Assembly: GCA_035760645.1 (NCBI GenBank)
Contig: DASTSO010000073.1
Location: 14,550 to 78,549, forward strand
DNA: 64,000 nt
Source: DASSTY01 sp035760645
GTDB taxonomy: Bacteria; Gemmatimonadota; Gemmatimonadetes; Gemmatimonadales; GWC2-71-9
Direction: 5' to 3'
The first letter of the stretch is position 1; each line of letters begins with the position of its first letter. The notes beneath the pieces are model-generated. The model saw nothing but the letters and a program-made list of their open reading frames with translations. It was not told the DNA's origin and did not search any database. Of the stretch, positions 42,922 through 51,191 are shown one piece after another. The position numbers and the translations under genes are program-made.

Positions 42922-44565
42922 ATGCCCGCCCGTCCCCCCTACCGCCTCGTGAGCGTCGCCGGTGACCAGCGGTTCGACCTGCCGGCCGACCGCAGCGTGG
43001 TCGTCGGCCGCGGCGTCACGAGCGATCTCGCGGTCTACGACCCGACGATCTCGCGCGTGCACGCCGAGCTCACGGTCGAGCCCGACGGGGTGCGGGTGCG
43101 CGACCTCGGCAGCTCGAACGGCACCTGCATCAACGGCGAGCGCGTCGCCATCGGCCGTCTCACGGCGGGCGACTCGATCTCCTTCGGCAAGGTCCTCTTC
43201 CAGCTCGAGGCCGCCGGCGCGGCCGATCCGACGCAGCCCGCCCCGCGCCACCAGCCCTTCGTCCCCGCGGTGCAGCCGCCGGGCGGGACGATCGTGCGCG
43301 AGGTGGTGGTCCAGGGCGGGGTCGCGGGGATCACGAGCGGCGAGGGGCCGGACGACGAGGCCGGCGCCCCTGGCGAGACGGGCCGGCTGCGGGTCGGCGG
43401 GCGGACGCAGGAGGAGCGCGTCATGCGCAAGCTCTCGCTCCTGCTCGACGTCTCGCAGAAGCTCTCGGGCGAGTTCGACCTCGACCGCCTGCTGCGCACG
43501 GTCGTGGACATCACCTTCGAGGTGATGCACGTGGACCGTGTGGCGATCCTCCTGCGCCACGAGACGACCGGGGAGCTGGTCCCCCGCATCAGCCGCAGCC
43601 GCCTCGGCGACTCGCACGTGCTGCCGGTGCCGCGCTCGATCGCGCGCAAGGTGGTCGAGGAGCGGGTCGCCGTCGTGTCGCAGAACGCCGCCGCCGACGC
43701 CCGCTTCAAGGGCCGCTCGATCCTCATGCAGAGCGTGCGCAGCGCGATGTGCTCGCCCCTCATGGCCTCGGCCGAGGAGGTGCTGGGGATCCTCTACGTC
43801 GACAACCTGACGAGCACCGACAGCTTCAGTGACGAGGACCTGCAGTTCATCGTCGCCTTCAGCGGGATCGCGGCGGTGGGGATCAAGAACTCGCGCTACG
43901 CCGAGCAGATCCGGCGCGAGGCGCTGGTGCGCTCGAACTTCGAGCGCTACTTCGCCCCCAACGTGGCGAGCGAGATCGCCCAGCAGCCCGGCGCCGTGAA
44001 GCTGGGCGGCGACAAGCGGCCCACGACCATTCTCTTCGCCGACATCCGCGGCTTCACCCCGATGGCCGAGGCGATGGCGCCCGAGGCCATCGCGCAGCTC
44101 CTCACCGACTGCTTCACCGAGATGGTGGACGTCGTCTTCGAGTACGGCGGCACGCTCGACAAGTTCATCGGCGACTCGGTCATGGCGCTCTGGGGCGCGC
44201 CCATCGCGCACGCCGACGACCCCGACCGCGCGCTCCAGGCGGCGATCGCCATGCAGCGCGCCGTCGAGGCGCTCAATCACAAGTGGGCCGCCACCGGCCG
44301 CCCGCCGGTGCGCATCGGCATCGGCCTGAACTACGGAGAGGTCTTCGCCGGCAACATCGGCAGCCACCGCCGCCTCGAGTACACCGTGATCGGCGATCCC
44401 GTGAACGTCGCCGCGCGCCTCTGCACCAACGCGGGCGGCGGCGAGATCCTCGTCACCGACGCCCTCCTCGCCGCCCTCAAGACCCCCGTCGAGGCCCAGC
44501 CCCTCGCCGAGATCACGCTCAAGGGCAAGGCGCAGGCGGTGGCGGTGTATCGGGTGAAGTATTGA
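42922..44565 (+). CDS. FHA-GAF-adenylate cyclase
   Basis: 547-residue class III nucleotide cyclase. An N-terminal FHA domain (1-95; GRGVTSDLAVYD, SRVHAEL, GSSNGTCINGE) should bind phosphothreonine. A GAF domain (about 175-325) follows, then the cyclase (about 355-547): metal aspartates in FADIRGFT and DKFIGDSVMALWG, with Lys in LDKFIGD and Asp in VIGDPVNVAARL, the pair that selects ATP. cAMP production is therefore predicted. TATTGC lies about 10 nt before the ATG, so the message may be almost leaderless. The 3' end overlaps convergent maf by 47 nt. Confidence 0.9.
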   Translation: MPARPPYRLVSVAGDQRFDLPADRSVVVGRGVTSDLAVYDPTISRVHAELTVEPDGVRVRDLGSSNGTCINGERVAIGRLTAGDSISFGKVLFQLEAAGAADPTQPAPRHQPFVPAVQPPGGTIVREVVVQGGVAGITSGEGPDDEAGAPGETGRLRVGGRTQEERVMRKLSLLLDVSQKLSGEFDLDRLLRTVVDITFEVMHVDRVAILLRHETTGELVPRISRSRLGDSHVLPVPRSIARKVVEERVAVVSQNAAADARFKGRSILMQSVRSAMCSPLMASAEEVLGILYVDNLTSTDSFSDEDLQFIVAFSGIAAVGIKNSRYAEQIRREALVRSNFERYFAPNVASEIAQQPGAVKLGGDKRPTTILFADIRGFTPMAEAMAPEAIAQLLTDCFTEMVDVVFEYGGTLDKFIGDSVMALWGAPIAHADDPDRALQAAIAMQRAVEALNHKWAATGRPPVRIGIGLNYGEVFAGNIGSHRRLEYTVIGDPVNVAARLCTNAGGGEILVTDALLAALKTPVEAQPLAEITLKGKAQAVAVYRVKY

Positions 44566-45169
44566 ACCGGTACTCCCGTCCCGCCTCCCCCAGCAGCCGC
44601 AGCACCAGCCGCACCGGCAGTCCCATCACGCCGAAGAAGTCGCCCTCGACGCGCTCGACGAGCGCGGCGCCGTAGCCCTGGATGCCGTAGGCGCCGGCCT
44701 TGTCCATCGGCTCGCCGGTGGCGACGTAGGCGCGGAGCAGCGCGTCGTCGGCCGGGCGGAAGGTGACGCGGGTGACGTCCTGCGCCTCGCGCACCGTGCC
44801 GTCGGCGACCAGCGCGACGGCGGTGACGACCTCGTGGGTGCGGCCCTGCAGCAGCCGCAGCATGCGCACGGCGTCCTCCGCGTCGCGCGGCTTCTCGAGG
44901 AGGTGCTCGTCGAGCACCACCGTGGTGTCGGCGCCGAGGACCAGCGGCGCGCCGGTCGCGCGCGCCACGCTCCCGGCCTTCTCGCGCGCGAGCCGGCGCG
45001 CGTAGGCGAGCGGCGTCTCGTCCGCGCCCGGCGCCTCCGGGATGTGGCTCGGCACGACCCGCACCGGAATGCCGAGCATCTCGAGAAGCTGCTTGCGGCG
45101 CGGGCTCGCCGAGGCGAGGACGAGGGGCTCGGAGGCGAGGGGGCTCGTGCCGGGGACGGCGTCGCTCAC
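44519..45169 (-). CDS. maf: Maf-family nucleotide pyrophosphatase
   Basis: 216 residues of the Maf/YhdE family, which hydrolyses non-canonical or bulk dTTP/UTP-type nucleotides and affects septum formation. LASASPRRKQLLEMLG, GADTTVVLDE and MDKAGAYGIQG are the signature regions. A Pro-rich tail of about 15 residues extends into the 3' end of the cyclase gene on the other strand (47-nt tail-to-tail overlap). A GTG start lies in a GTGA overlap with dtd; upstream frame sequence belongs to dtd in another frame. Confidence 0.92.
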   Translation of the reverse strand: MSDAVPGTSPLASEPLVLASASPRRKQLLEMLGIPVRVVPSHIPEAPGADETPLAYARRLAREKAGSVARATGAPLVLGADTTVVLDEHLLEKPRDAEDAVRMLRLLQGRTHEVVTAVALVADGTVREAQDVTRVTFRPADDALLRAYVATGEPMDKAGAYGIQGYGAALVERVEGDFFGVMGLPVRLVLRLLGEAGREYRFNTSPDTPPPPAPCP

Positions 45170-45609
45170 GGGGTGCGCTCGAGGAGGAGGGTGACGGGAC
45201 CGTCGTTGTGGATCTCGACCTGCATGTCGGCGCCGAACTCGCCGGTGGCGACCTCGAGCCCGCGCGCACGCAGCTCGGCGATGAAGCGCTCGTAGAGCGG
45301 AATCGCCGTCTCGGGGCGGGCCGCGTCGATGAACGACGGCCGTCGCCCCTTCGACGCGTCGCCGTAGAGGGTGAACTGCGAGACGACGAGCACCGCGCCG
45401 CCCACGTCGGCGAGCGCGAGGTTCATCTGTCCCTCGGCGTCGCCGAAGAGGCGGAGGCCCGCGACCTTCTCGGCCATCCACGCCACCTCGGCCGCGGTGT
45501 CGGCGGGCGCGAAGCCCGCCAGCAGGCAGAAGCCGCGCCCGATGGCGCCGTGCACCCGCCCGGCGATCGTCACGCTGGCGCGCGTGACCCGTTGCAGTAC
45601 GATGCGCAT
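45166..45609 (-). CDS. dtd: D-aminoacyl-tRNA deacylase
   Basis: 147-residue proofreading enzyme that removes D-amino acids and glycine from mischarged tRNA. The motifs SQFTLYGD and NDGPVT (with the cross-subunit Gly-cisPro) are both present, and MRIVLQRVTRASVTI is the usual start. TTATCTTTGCC lies 3 nt upstream to about 14 nt upstream of the ATG, implying a near-leaderless message. It is divergent from the MBL-fold gene, with only 24 bp between the starts. Confidence 0.96.
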   Translation of the reverse strand: MRIVLQRVTRASVTIAGRVHGAIGRGFCLLAGFAPADTAAEVAWMAEKVAGLRLFGDAEGQMNLALADVGGAVLVVSQFTLYGDASKGRRPSFIDAARPETAIPLYERFIAELRARGLEVATGEFGADMQVEIHNDGPVTLLLERTP

Positions 45610-45633
45610 GGCGGCAAAGATAACTTCCCCACC

Positions 45634-46539
45634 ATGCCCCTCGTGCGTCACGGCGCGCTGCGCCGCCGCCTCGCCTTCGCCCACCGCTTCGCCCGCGCCG
45701 CGGCCGAGCGGCGACGCGAGGAGCGCGCGCACCCGATCCGCCCCGCCCCGCGCCGCCCCGACCCCACCACCTGGCGCGACGACCGGATCACCCTCGCCTG
45801 GCTCGGCCACGCCACGGTGCTCCTCAACGTCTACGGCACCTGGCTCCTCACCGATCCGGCCCTGGCATCCCGCGTGGGGCTCGCGATCCCGGGGATCACC
45901 TTCGGGCCGCGCCGGCTCGTCGCCCCCGCGCTCCTCGCCCACGAGCTGCCGCGGCTCGACGGCGTGCTGCTGAGCCACGCGCACATGGACCACACCGACA
46001 TGGCCACCCTGCGGCGGCTCCCGCGCGGGACCGCGGCGGTGGTGCAGATCGGCAATCGCGACCTGGTGCGCCGCTTCCGCGCGGTGCACGAGGTGGGCTG
46101 GGGGGAGGCGGTGGAGATCGGCGGGGTGCGGATCGAGGCGACGCCGGCGCGGCACTGGGGGGCGCGGATGATCACCGACCGGCATCGCGGCTACGGCGGG
46201 TTCCTGCTGCAGGCGCGCGGGCGCACGCTCCTTTTCGCCGGCGACACGGCGCACACCGACCGCTTCGTCCCGCTCGGCCGCCGGCATGCGATCGACGTCG
46301 CGATGCTGCCGATCGGCGCCTACGACCCGTGGATCGCGAACCACGCCAGCCCCGAGGAGGCGTGGGCGATGGGCCGCGACCTCCGCGCGCGCTGGGTCGT
46401 GCCGATCCACCACGCCACCTTCCGCCTGAGCCGCGAGCCGGTGGACGAGCCGATCCGCCGGCTCCTCACCGCCGCCGGCCCCGCGCGCGACCGGGTCGTC
46501 GTCACCGAGATCGGCCAGACCTGGACGCTGCCGGAGTGA
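45634..46539 (+). CDS. MBL-fold metal-dependent hydrolase (UlaG/NAPE-PLD-like)
   Basis: 301 residues with metallo-beta-lactamase fold metal ligands: SHAHMDHTD (HxHxDH, near 115), a later His in ARHWGARM, and FAGDTAHTD. WLGHATVLLNVYGTWLLTDP is the family opening shared with UlaG-like lactonases and NAPE-PLD. The substrate is unknown. The ATG at 45634 is used; there is no signal peptide. It is convergent with the Rieske-FAD gene through a small hairpin. Confidence 0.86.
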   Translation: MPLVRHGALRRRLAFAHRFARAAAERRREERAHPIRPAPRRPDPTTWRDDRITLAWLGHATVLLNVYGTWLLTDPALASRVGLAIPGITFGPRRLVAPALLAHELPRLDGVLLSHAHMDHTDMATLRRLPRGTAAVVQIGNRDLVRRFRAVHEVGWGEAVEIGGVRIEATPARHWGARMITDRHRGYGGFLLQARGRTLLFAGDTAHTDRFVPLGRRHAIDVAMLPIGAYDPWIANHASPEEAWAMGRDLRARWVVPIHHATFRLSREPVDEPIRRLLTAAGPARDRVVVTEIGQTWTLPE

Positions 46540-46540
46540 G

Positions 46541-46557
46541 CCGGGCCGCGGGCCCGG
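46541..46557. terminator. Short hairpin between convergent genes
   Basis: CCGGGCC-GCG-GGCCCGG, directly after the MBL-fold stop and 18 bp before the Rieske-FAD stop. It may serve both directions. Confidence 0.45.
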
Positions 46558-46574
46558 GGAGCCGCCCTGCGCGC

Positions 46575-48224
46575 CTACGCGTGCGGGAGCGCCGCCTCCG
46601 CGCCGCCGGCCGGTGCGAGGCCCGGCACGAGATCCGGCGCTCCGTCCGCGGCGAGCGGCGGCCAGTGGCCGTGCTCGAGCGCGGCTTCCGCGGCGAGGCT
46701 CGCCCGGTCACGCCCGATCGTGGCCACGGCGAGCACCCGGTGACCCGAGCGGTAGGTGACGACGCAGTCGCGCGCGGCGAGATCGCCGGCGAGCTGCACG
46801 GAGTCCCACGCCGAGGCGTGCCCCGCATAGCTGATCGTCACGTCGTAGTGCTGGCTCCAGAAGAACGGGATCGCGTCGAAGCGCTCGCGCCCCGCGGACG
46901 ACGTCGCGAGCATGTTGCGCGCGGCCGTCTGCCCCTGCCGCTGGGCCACCACCCAGTGCTCCACCCGCACCCGCTCGCCGGTGTGCGGGTCGGGCCAGCG
47001 CGCGAGGTCGCCGGCGGCGTAGATGCCCAGGGTGCTCGTCTCGAGATACTCGTCCACCAGGATGCCGCGCGCGACGGCGAGCCCCGCCGCTTCGGCCAGC
47101 TCGGTCGCGGGATAGACGCCGACGCCCGCCACGACGAGGTCCGCCGCGACCCCGGTCCCGTCGGAGAGCGTGACCGCGTCGTGCTCGATCGTCGCCGCGA
47201 CGCGCCCCAGGTGAAACCGCACGCCGTGCTCCTCGTGGAGCGCGCGCACGAAGTCGCCCACGGCGGGCCCGAGAATCCGCTCCATCGGCCGGCCCTCGGG
47301 CGCGACCACCGCGACCTCGAGTCCCCGCGCCCGGAGTGCCGCCGCGACCTCGAACCCGATGAAGCTCGCCCCCAGCACGACCGCCCGGCGCGCCCTGGCG
47401 GCGGCCGCGACGAGCGCGCGGCTGTCGGCGAGCGTGCGCAGGTAGTGCACCGGCTGCCCCGCGCCCGGGAAGTCGAGCCGGATCGGCTCCGCGCCGGTGG
47501 CGATGAGCAGCGCCCCGAAGGTGCGCGTGGTGCCGTCGTCGAGCGTGACGCGGCGGCCATAGCCGTCGAGCTCCGTGGCGCGCCGCCCCAGCAGCAGCTC
47601 GATCCCCTGCTCGGCCCAGAAGCCCTCGGGCCGCAGCGGGATCCACTCCTCGGGGGCGCTCCCCGCGAGGTAGTCCTTCGAGAGGTTCGGCCGGTCGTAC
47701 GGCGCGTCGGGGCCCGCCTCGACGAGAGTCACCGGGCCGGTGTAGCCCTCGCGGCGCAGCGTGATCGCGGCGTGGCTCCCGGCCGCGCCGCCGCCCAGGA
47801 TGACGATCGACTCGGGCTCCGATCGGCGGTGCGCGCGGAGTCTGGCGACCGCCGCCGCCGCGGGATCCGCGCTCGAGGGCCCCGGGCGGCGGCCGACCAC
47901 CACCGCCAGACCGTCGTGCTCCTCCACCCGCCAGCACGAAAGCCCGTCGAGCGCCGGCGGGCGGACGACGGCGCCGGTCTGGAGGTCGAACGCCGCGTGA
48001 TGCCAGGGGCATCGGAGCGTGCCGTCCACCACGAGCCCCTCGTGGAGCGGCCCGCCGTAATGCGGGCAGCGCGCCCCCACGGCGACGAGCGCGCCGCGCG
48101 CGCGGGTGAGCACCACCGGCTCCCCGTCGGCGTGGCCCAGGAGCAGGCGTCCTTCGGTGATCTCCGCGGCGGAGACCCCCCGGGTGAGATCGGGGCCCTC
48201 GAGCGGGGCGGGCTGGCTGGTCAC
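46575..48224 (-). CDS. Rieske ferredoxin-FAD oxidoreductase fusion (AIFM3-like)
   Basis: 549 residues. Residues about 10-115 are a Rieske [2Fe-2S] domain with CPHYGGPLHEG and CPWHHAAFD. The rest is a two-dinucleotide-binding flavoprotein: IVILGGGAAGSHAAITLRRE binds FAD, VVLGASFIGFEVAAALRARG binds NAD(P)H, and YAAGDLARWPDP is the FAD-closing motif. This fusion matches AIFM3/Nfrl-type reductases. No signal peptide, so it is cytoplasmic. It is downstream of the diheme cytochrome gene on the same strand and may share redox partners (inference). Confidence 0.92.
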   Translation of the reverse strand: MTSQPAPLEGPDLTRGVSAAEITEGRLLLGHADGEPVVLTRARGALVAVGARCPHYGGPLHEGLVVDGTLRCPWHHAAFDLQTGAVVRPPALDGLSCWRVEEHDGLAVVVGRRPGPSSADPAAAAVARLRAHRRSEPESIVILGGGAAGSHAAITLRREGYTGPVTLVEAGPDAPYDRPNLSKDYLAGSAPEEWIPLRPEGFWAEQGIELLLGRRATELDGYGRRVTLDDGTTRTFGALLIATGAEPIRLDFPGAGQPVHYLRTLADSRALVAAAARARRAVVLGASFIGFEVAAALRARGLEVAVVAPEGRPMERILGPAVGDFVRALHEEHGVRFHLGRVAATIEHDAVTLSDGTGVAADLVVAGVGVYPATELAEAAGLAVARGILVDEYLETSTLGIYAAGDLARWPDPHTGERVRVEHWVVAQRQGQTAARNMLATSSAGRERFDAIPFFWSQHYDVTISYAGHASAWDSVQLAGDLAARDCVVTYRSGHRVLAVATIGRDRASLAAEAALEHGHWPPLAADGAPDLVPGLAPAGGAEAALPHA

Positions 48225-48285
48225 GGCGCCTCCTCCGGCGTTTGCCTCGGACCGGCTTCTCGGACCGACTTCGCGAAGCGACTTC

Positions 48286-49494
48286 TCAGAACGACTTCAG
48301 GTACTCGACGAGGTCCTGCTTCTGCTGGGGCGTGAGGCCCAGGTGCCGCACGGCGTCGTAGCGCTCCACCACGTCGGCGAGGGTCGCCGCGGTGCCGTTG
48401 TGGAAATAGGGCGCGTGCTGCCACAGCGCGCGGAGCGGAGTGGTCCGATACTGCTTCGTCGCGCTGCGCGCCGCGGCGCTCGGCTCGCCGTTCGGCTCGG
48501 GCTCGCTCACGACGTCCGCGGGCGGATGCAGGCGGCTGTTCGCGTCGGTGCGGAGCGTGCCCGAGTGGCAGGTGGCGCACTGCCCCGCCCCGTCGAAGAC
48601 CGCCTTGCCGCGCTGGGCCGCGGCCCCGTCGAAACTGCCCGCCGGCGGCGCGGGCGCCGCGATGCTCAGCTGGTAGGCCTGCAGCGCGGCGAGCTTGTCG
48701 GAGACGGAGTCGGGCGGATTGCGCACGCGGATCCCGAGCCGCGGCTCGTCGAACGTGCCGTGCCCGTGCATCTGCGTCACCGCCACGTAGCGGTTCCAGT
48801 AGGCGAGCTCGTTGCCGTCGCCGGTGAAGGTGACGCTGTGGACGCCCGCGAGGCCGTAGGCGGGCGGGATCACCGTGGGCCCGTTGAGCCCGTCGAAGTT
48901 GTAGCGCGCGTCGTACCTGCCGGGCCCCCAGGAGTTGTACACCGCCTTCTGCGCCGCCGTGAGCGCCGGGGAGAGCGCGATGATGGCGCCCGGATTCAGG
49001 TCGAGGTTGGGCCAGCCGTCGAGCCGGGAGCCGATCCCCGGCGCCACGCGGTTGTCCACCGTCGAGTGGCAGAGGGCGCAGGTGACGCCGAAGCGGGTGA
49101 CGTGATTCGTCGAATCCACCGTCGCCCTGACGCCCACGACGGCGCCGAGCTTGAGGAGGGTGACGGTGGTGGCGGGGTCGTTCAGGTCGACCTGGCCGGC
49201 CTGGATTGCCTGGAGCACGGCGGGCGGGAGGGTATCGGCGTCCACCTTGAGCCCGACGGCGAGCGCCGTGGTGGGCGGGACGCCCTCGACCACCGCGTTC
49301 ATGCCGAGGGTGTCGGTCCAGAAGGTCTCGTCGCCGAAGGTGTCGAAGCGGAAGATCTGCTTCCCCGAGGCGAGCGTCTCGGCCGAGGGCGTCGTGGGCC
49401 CGTCGCCACCGCAGGCGCCCGCCAGTCCGACCGCCGTGGCCACCGCCAGCATGAGGCCTCCGGTCCACCAGTCCAGTTGCGCGAATCCCCGCAT
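48286..49494 (-). CDS. Diheme c-type cytochrome lipoprotein
   Basis: About 402 residues with a lipoprotein signal (VGLAGAC|GGD). Two heme-binding CxxCH motifs: CALCH near 137 and CATCH near 305. Later His and Met residues (QMHGHGTF) may be axial ligands. TTPLRALWQHAPYFHNG and LVEYLKSF resemble the C-terminal part of cytochrome c peroxidase/MauG-like proteins. It should act in the periplasm. The ATG at 49494 has GGAGGG nearby. It is transcribed from a divergent promoter shared with the regulator gene. Confidence 0.88.
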   Translation of the reverse strand: MRGFAQLDWWTGGLMLAVATAVGLAGACGGDGPTTPSAETLASGKQIFRFDTFGDETFWTDTLGMNAVVEGVPPTTALAVGLKVDADTLPPAVLQAIQAGQVDLNDPATTVTLLKLGAVVGVRATVDSTNHVTRFGVTCALCHSTVDNRVAPGIGSRLDGWPNLDLNPGAIIALSPALTAAQKAVYNSWGPGRYDARYNFDGLNGPTVIPPAYGLAGVHSVTFTGDGNELAYWNRYVAVTQMHGHGTFDEPRLGIRVRNPPDSVSDKLAALQAYQLSIAAPAPPAGSFDGAAAQRGKAVFDGAGQCATCHSGTLRTDANSRLHPPADVVSEPEPNGEPSAAARSATKQYRTTPLRALWQHAPYFHNGTAATLADVVERYDAVRHLGLTPQQKQDLVEYLKSF

Positions 49495-49536
49495 GGCACC
49501 CTCCCTGTCGCAGTGGTCTGCAATCGGATGGTCGCC

Positions 49537-49565
49537 ATCATGGGACACACCATTTAATTTGTCAA
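49537..49565 (-). promoter_or_regulatory. Promoter of the diheme cytochrome gene
   Basis: Leftward TTGACA, 17 bp, CATGAT, about 40 bp before the start. It is back-to-back with the regulator promoter inside an AT-rich patch that stands out from the GC-rich background. Confidence 0.6.
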
Positions 49566-49582
49566 TAGCTTATTGGTATTAT

Positions 49583-49611
49583 TTGACGAATCCAGGACTG
49601 CGCGGTAGCTT
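49583..49611 (+). promoter_or_regulatory. Promoter of the Cys-rich regulator gene
   Basis: TTGACG, 17 bp, TAGCTT, 27 bp before the ATG at 49639. Its -35 and that of the divergent cytochrome promoter form an inverted TTGAC pair about 17 bp apart. Confidence 0.6.
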
Positions 49612-49638
49612 AGGGAATCTTCCAGTGGGGAGTGGACG

Positions 49639-50313
49639 ATGGTCCAAGCCGGTTACAGCCAAAGACTTCTCGAGACGACCCGGGGCCGCATCCTGAGTCT
49701 CCTGCGCTGCGAGCCCCGCACGGTCGAGGAGATGGCCTCGGCGCTGGGGCTCACCGACAACGCCGTGCGCGCCCATCTCACCACCCTCGAGCGCGACGGC
49801 CTGGTGCGTGCGGCCGGAGTGCGGCGCGGCCCCGGGGCCGGCAAGCCCGCCACCGTCTACGAGCTCCCGCCCGAGGCCGAGGTCGGCTTCTCCCACGCCT
49901 ACGCGCCGGTGCTCACCGCCCTGCTCGAGGAGCTGGTCGCCCAACTCCCCACCGAGCGCACGGCCGCTCTCCTCGACGGCCTGGGCCGCCGGCTCGCGGC
50001 GCCGCTCCTGCCGCCCGGCTCGGCCAGCCGCACCGCGCGCATCCAGGCCGCCACCGCCGTGCTCAACGCCCTGGGCGGCTCGGCGACCCTGGAGGAGACG
50101 CCCGGTGGAGGTGCGGTGATTCGCGGCTGCGGCTGCCCCCTCTCGGCCACCGTCGCGCAGCAGCCCGAGACCTGCCGCGCGGTGGAGACGCTCGTGACCG
50201 AGATCGTCGGAGCCGACGTGCGGCAGCACTGCCGTCACGGCGACCGGCCGAGCTGCTGCTTCGAGATCGCACCGGCGTCCGCGTCCGCGCCCGCGTCCGC
50301 CCCGAAGCCCTAG
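49639..50313 (+). CDS. HTH regulator with C-terminal cysteine cluster (SufR/ArsR-like)
   Basis: 224 residues. A winged helix-turn-helix of the ArsR/MarR/SufR type lies at about 10-75 (MASALGLTDNAVRAHLTTLE). The C-terminal region has IRGCGCPLS, PETCRAVETL and RQHCRHGDRPSCCFEI, a cysteine spacing like SufR-type Fe-S or other metal-sensing regulators. It is likely to sense redox state, an Fe-S cluster or metal, and to control itself and the divergent cytochrome gene. The short Ala/Ser/Pro tail is low-complexity. It overlaps the PLD gene by 4 nt. Confidence 0.82.
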   Translation: MVQAGYSQRLLETTRGRILSLLRCEPRTVEEMASALGLTDNAVRAHLTTLERDGLVRAAGVRRGPGAGKPATVYELPPEAEVGFSHAYAPVLTALLEELVAQLPTERTAALLDGLGRRLAAPLLPPGSASRTARIQAATAVLNALGGSATLEETPGGGAVIRGCGCPLSATVAQQPETCRAVETLVTEIVGADVRQHCRHGDRPSCCFEIAPASASAPASAPKP

Positions 50314-51185
50314 CCGGCCCGCGCCGCCCCGCTCGCACCGCTGGGCGTCCGCGCCCAGTCGCGCTCGAACACCTCCACGATCCCGGCGATCACGGGGCGG
50401 TCGTCGACGATCACCCCGATCTCCCGCCGGCGCTCGAGCTCCGCGCGGCGGAGACTCTGGCTGCCCACGAACGCCCGCCGTCCGTCCTGCACGATCGCCC
50501 GCACGTGCAGGCGCTCCCCCGGGAAGCGCTCGGCCTGCACCGCCTGCAGCCGCTTCTCCACCTTGCCGATCACCCGCACCTCCACCCCCGCCAGCGCCCG
50601 CTTCTCGAGCGCCGCCTGCATCAGGTTGTCCGAGAGGCGCGGGTCGTAGATGAGGAGCTGGCGCTCCGCGCCCTCGATGAGCGCGAGCAGCGCGGCGCGC
50701 GAGTTGAGTGGGCTCACCACGAAGGTCTCGAGGCCCGCGGTGTAGGTGCGGCGCGTGAAGTCCGCCTCGAAGAGCCGCAGCCCCTCGGCGACGAGCGCCG
50801 GGTCGCGCGTCGCGATGCCGAGGCTGCGGCTGCGGTCGATGTCGCGCCGGGTGAAGTTGTAGCCCAGCACGTAGAGCTCCGCCGCGTCGATCACCAGCAT
50901 CTTGCCGTGGTAGCGCAACAGGTCCTCGTCGGTGCGCGACACGGTGGCGCCCAGGCCGAGGAGGCGCAGCTCGAGCTTCCGGAGCGCCTCCTCGCCCATG
51001 CTCCCGGTGTGGGCGATGAGGGTGCGCACCTCCACCCCGCGCTGCACCGCCTGCGCGAGCGCCTGCTCGAGGCGCGGGTAGGCGAGGCGGAAGATGTACA
51101 TGTCGATCCGCCGCCGGGCCGCGCCGATCGCGTCGAGGAGCGGCCGGGCGTCGTCGTCGGGCTGGACGAGGAGACGAGTGTGCAT
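50310..51185 (-). CDS. Phospholipase D-like protein
   Basis: 291 residues with two PLD-type halves. The first HKD motif is intact (HGKMLVID near 90, then YVLGYNF). The second is altered: HVRAIVQDGRRAFVGSQ has Arg instead of Lys. It could still work as a phosphodiesterase/transferase or may be impaired. No signal peptide or membrane helix is obvious, unlike cardiolipin synthases. It starts 6 nt after the DUF4956 gene. Tail-to-tail with the regulator gene. Confidence 0.85.
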   Translation of the reverse strand: MHTRLLVQPDDDARPLLDAIGAARRRIDMYIFRLAYPRLEQALAQAVQRGVEVRTLIAHTGSMGEEALRKLELRLLGLGATVSRTDEDLLRYHGKMLVIDAAELYVLGYNFTRRDIDRSRSLGIATRDPALVAEGLRLFEADFTRRTYTAGLETFVVSPLNSRAALLALIEGAERQLLIYDPRLSDNLMQAALEKRALAGVEVRVIGKVEKRLQAVQAERFPGERLHVRAIVQDGRRAFVGSQSLRRAELERRREIGVIVDDRPVIAGIVEVFERDWARTPSGASGAARAG

Positions 51186-51191
51186 GGCAGG

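Noticed and set aside
49557..49590. TTTGTCAAT/ATTTGACGAA dyad as an operator
   Set aside because: The two arms are explained as the -35 boxes of divergent promoters; an operator may still overlap, but there is no separate evidence.
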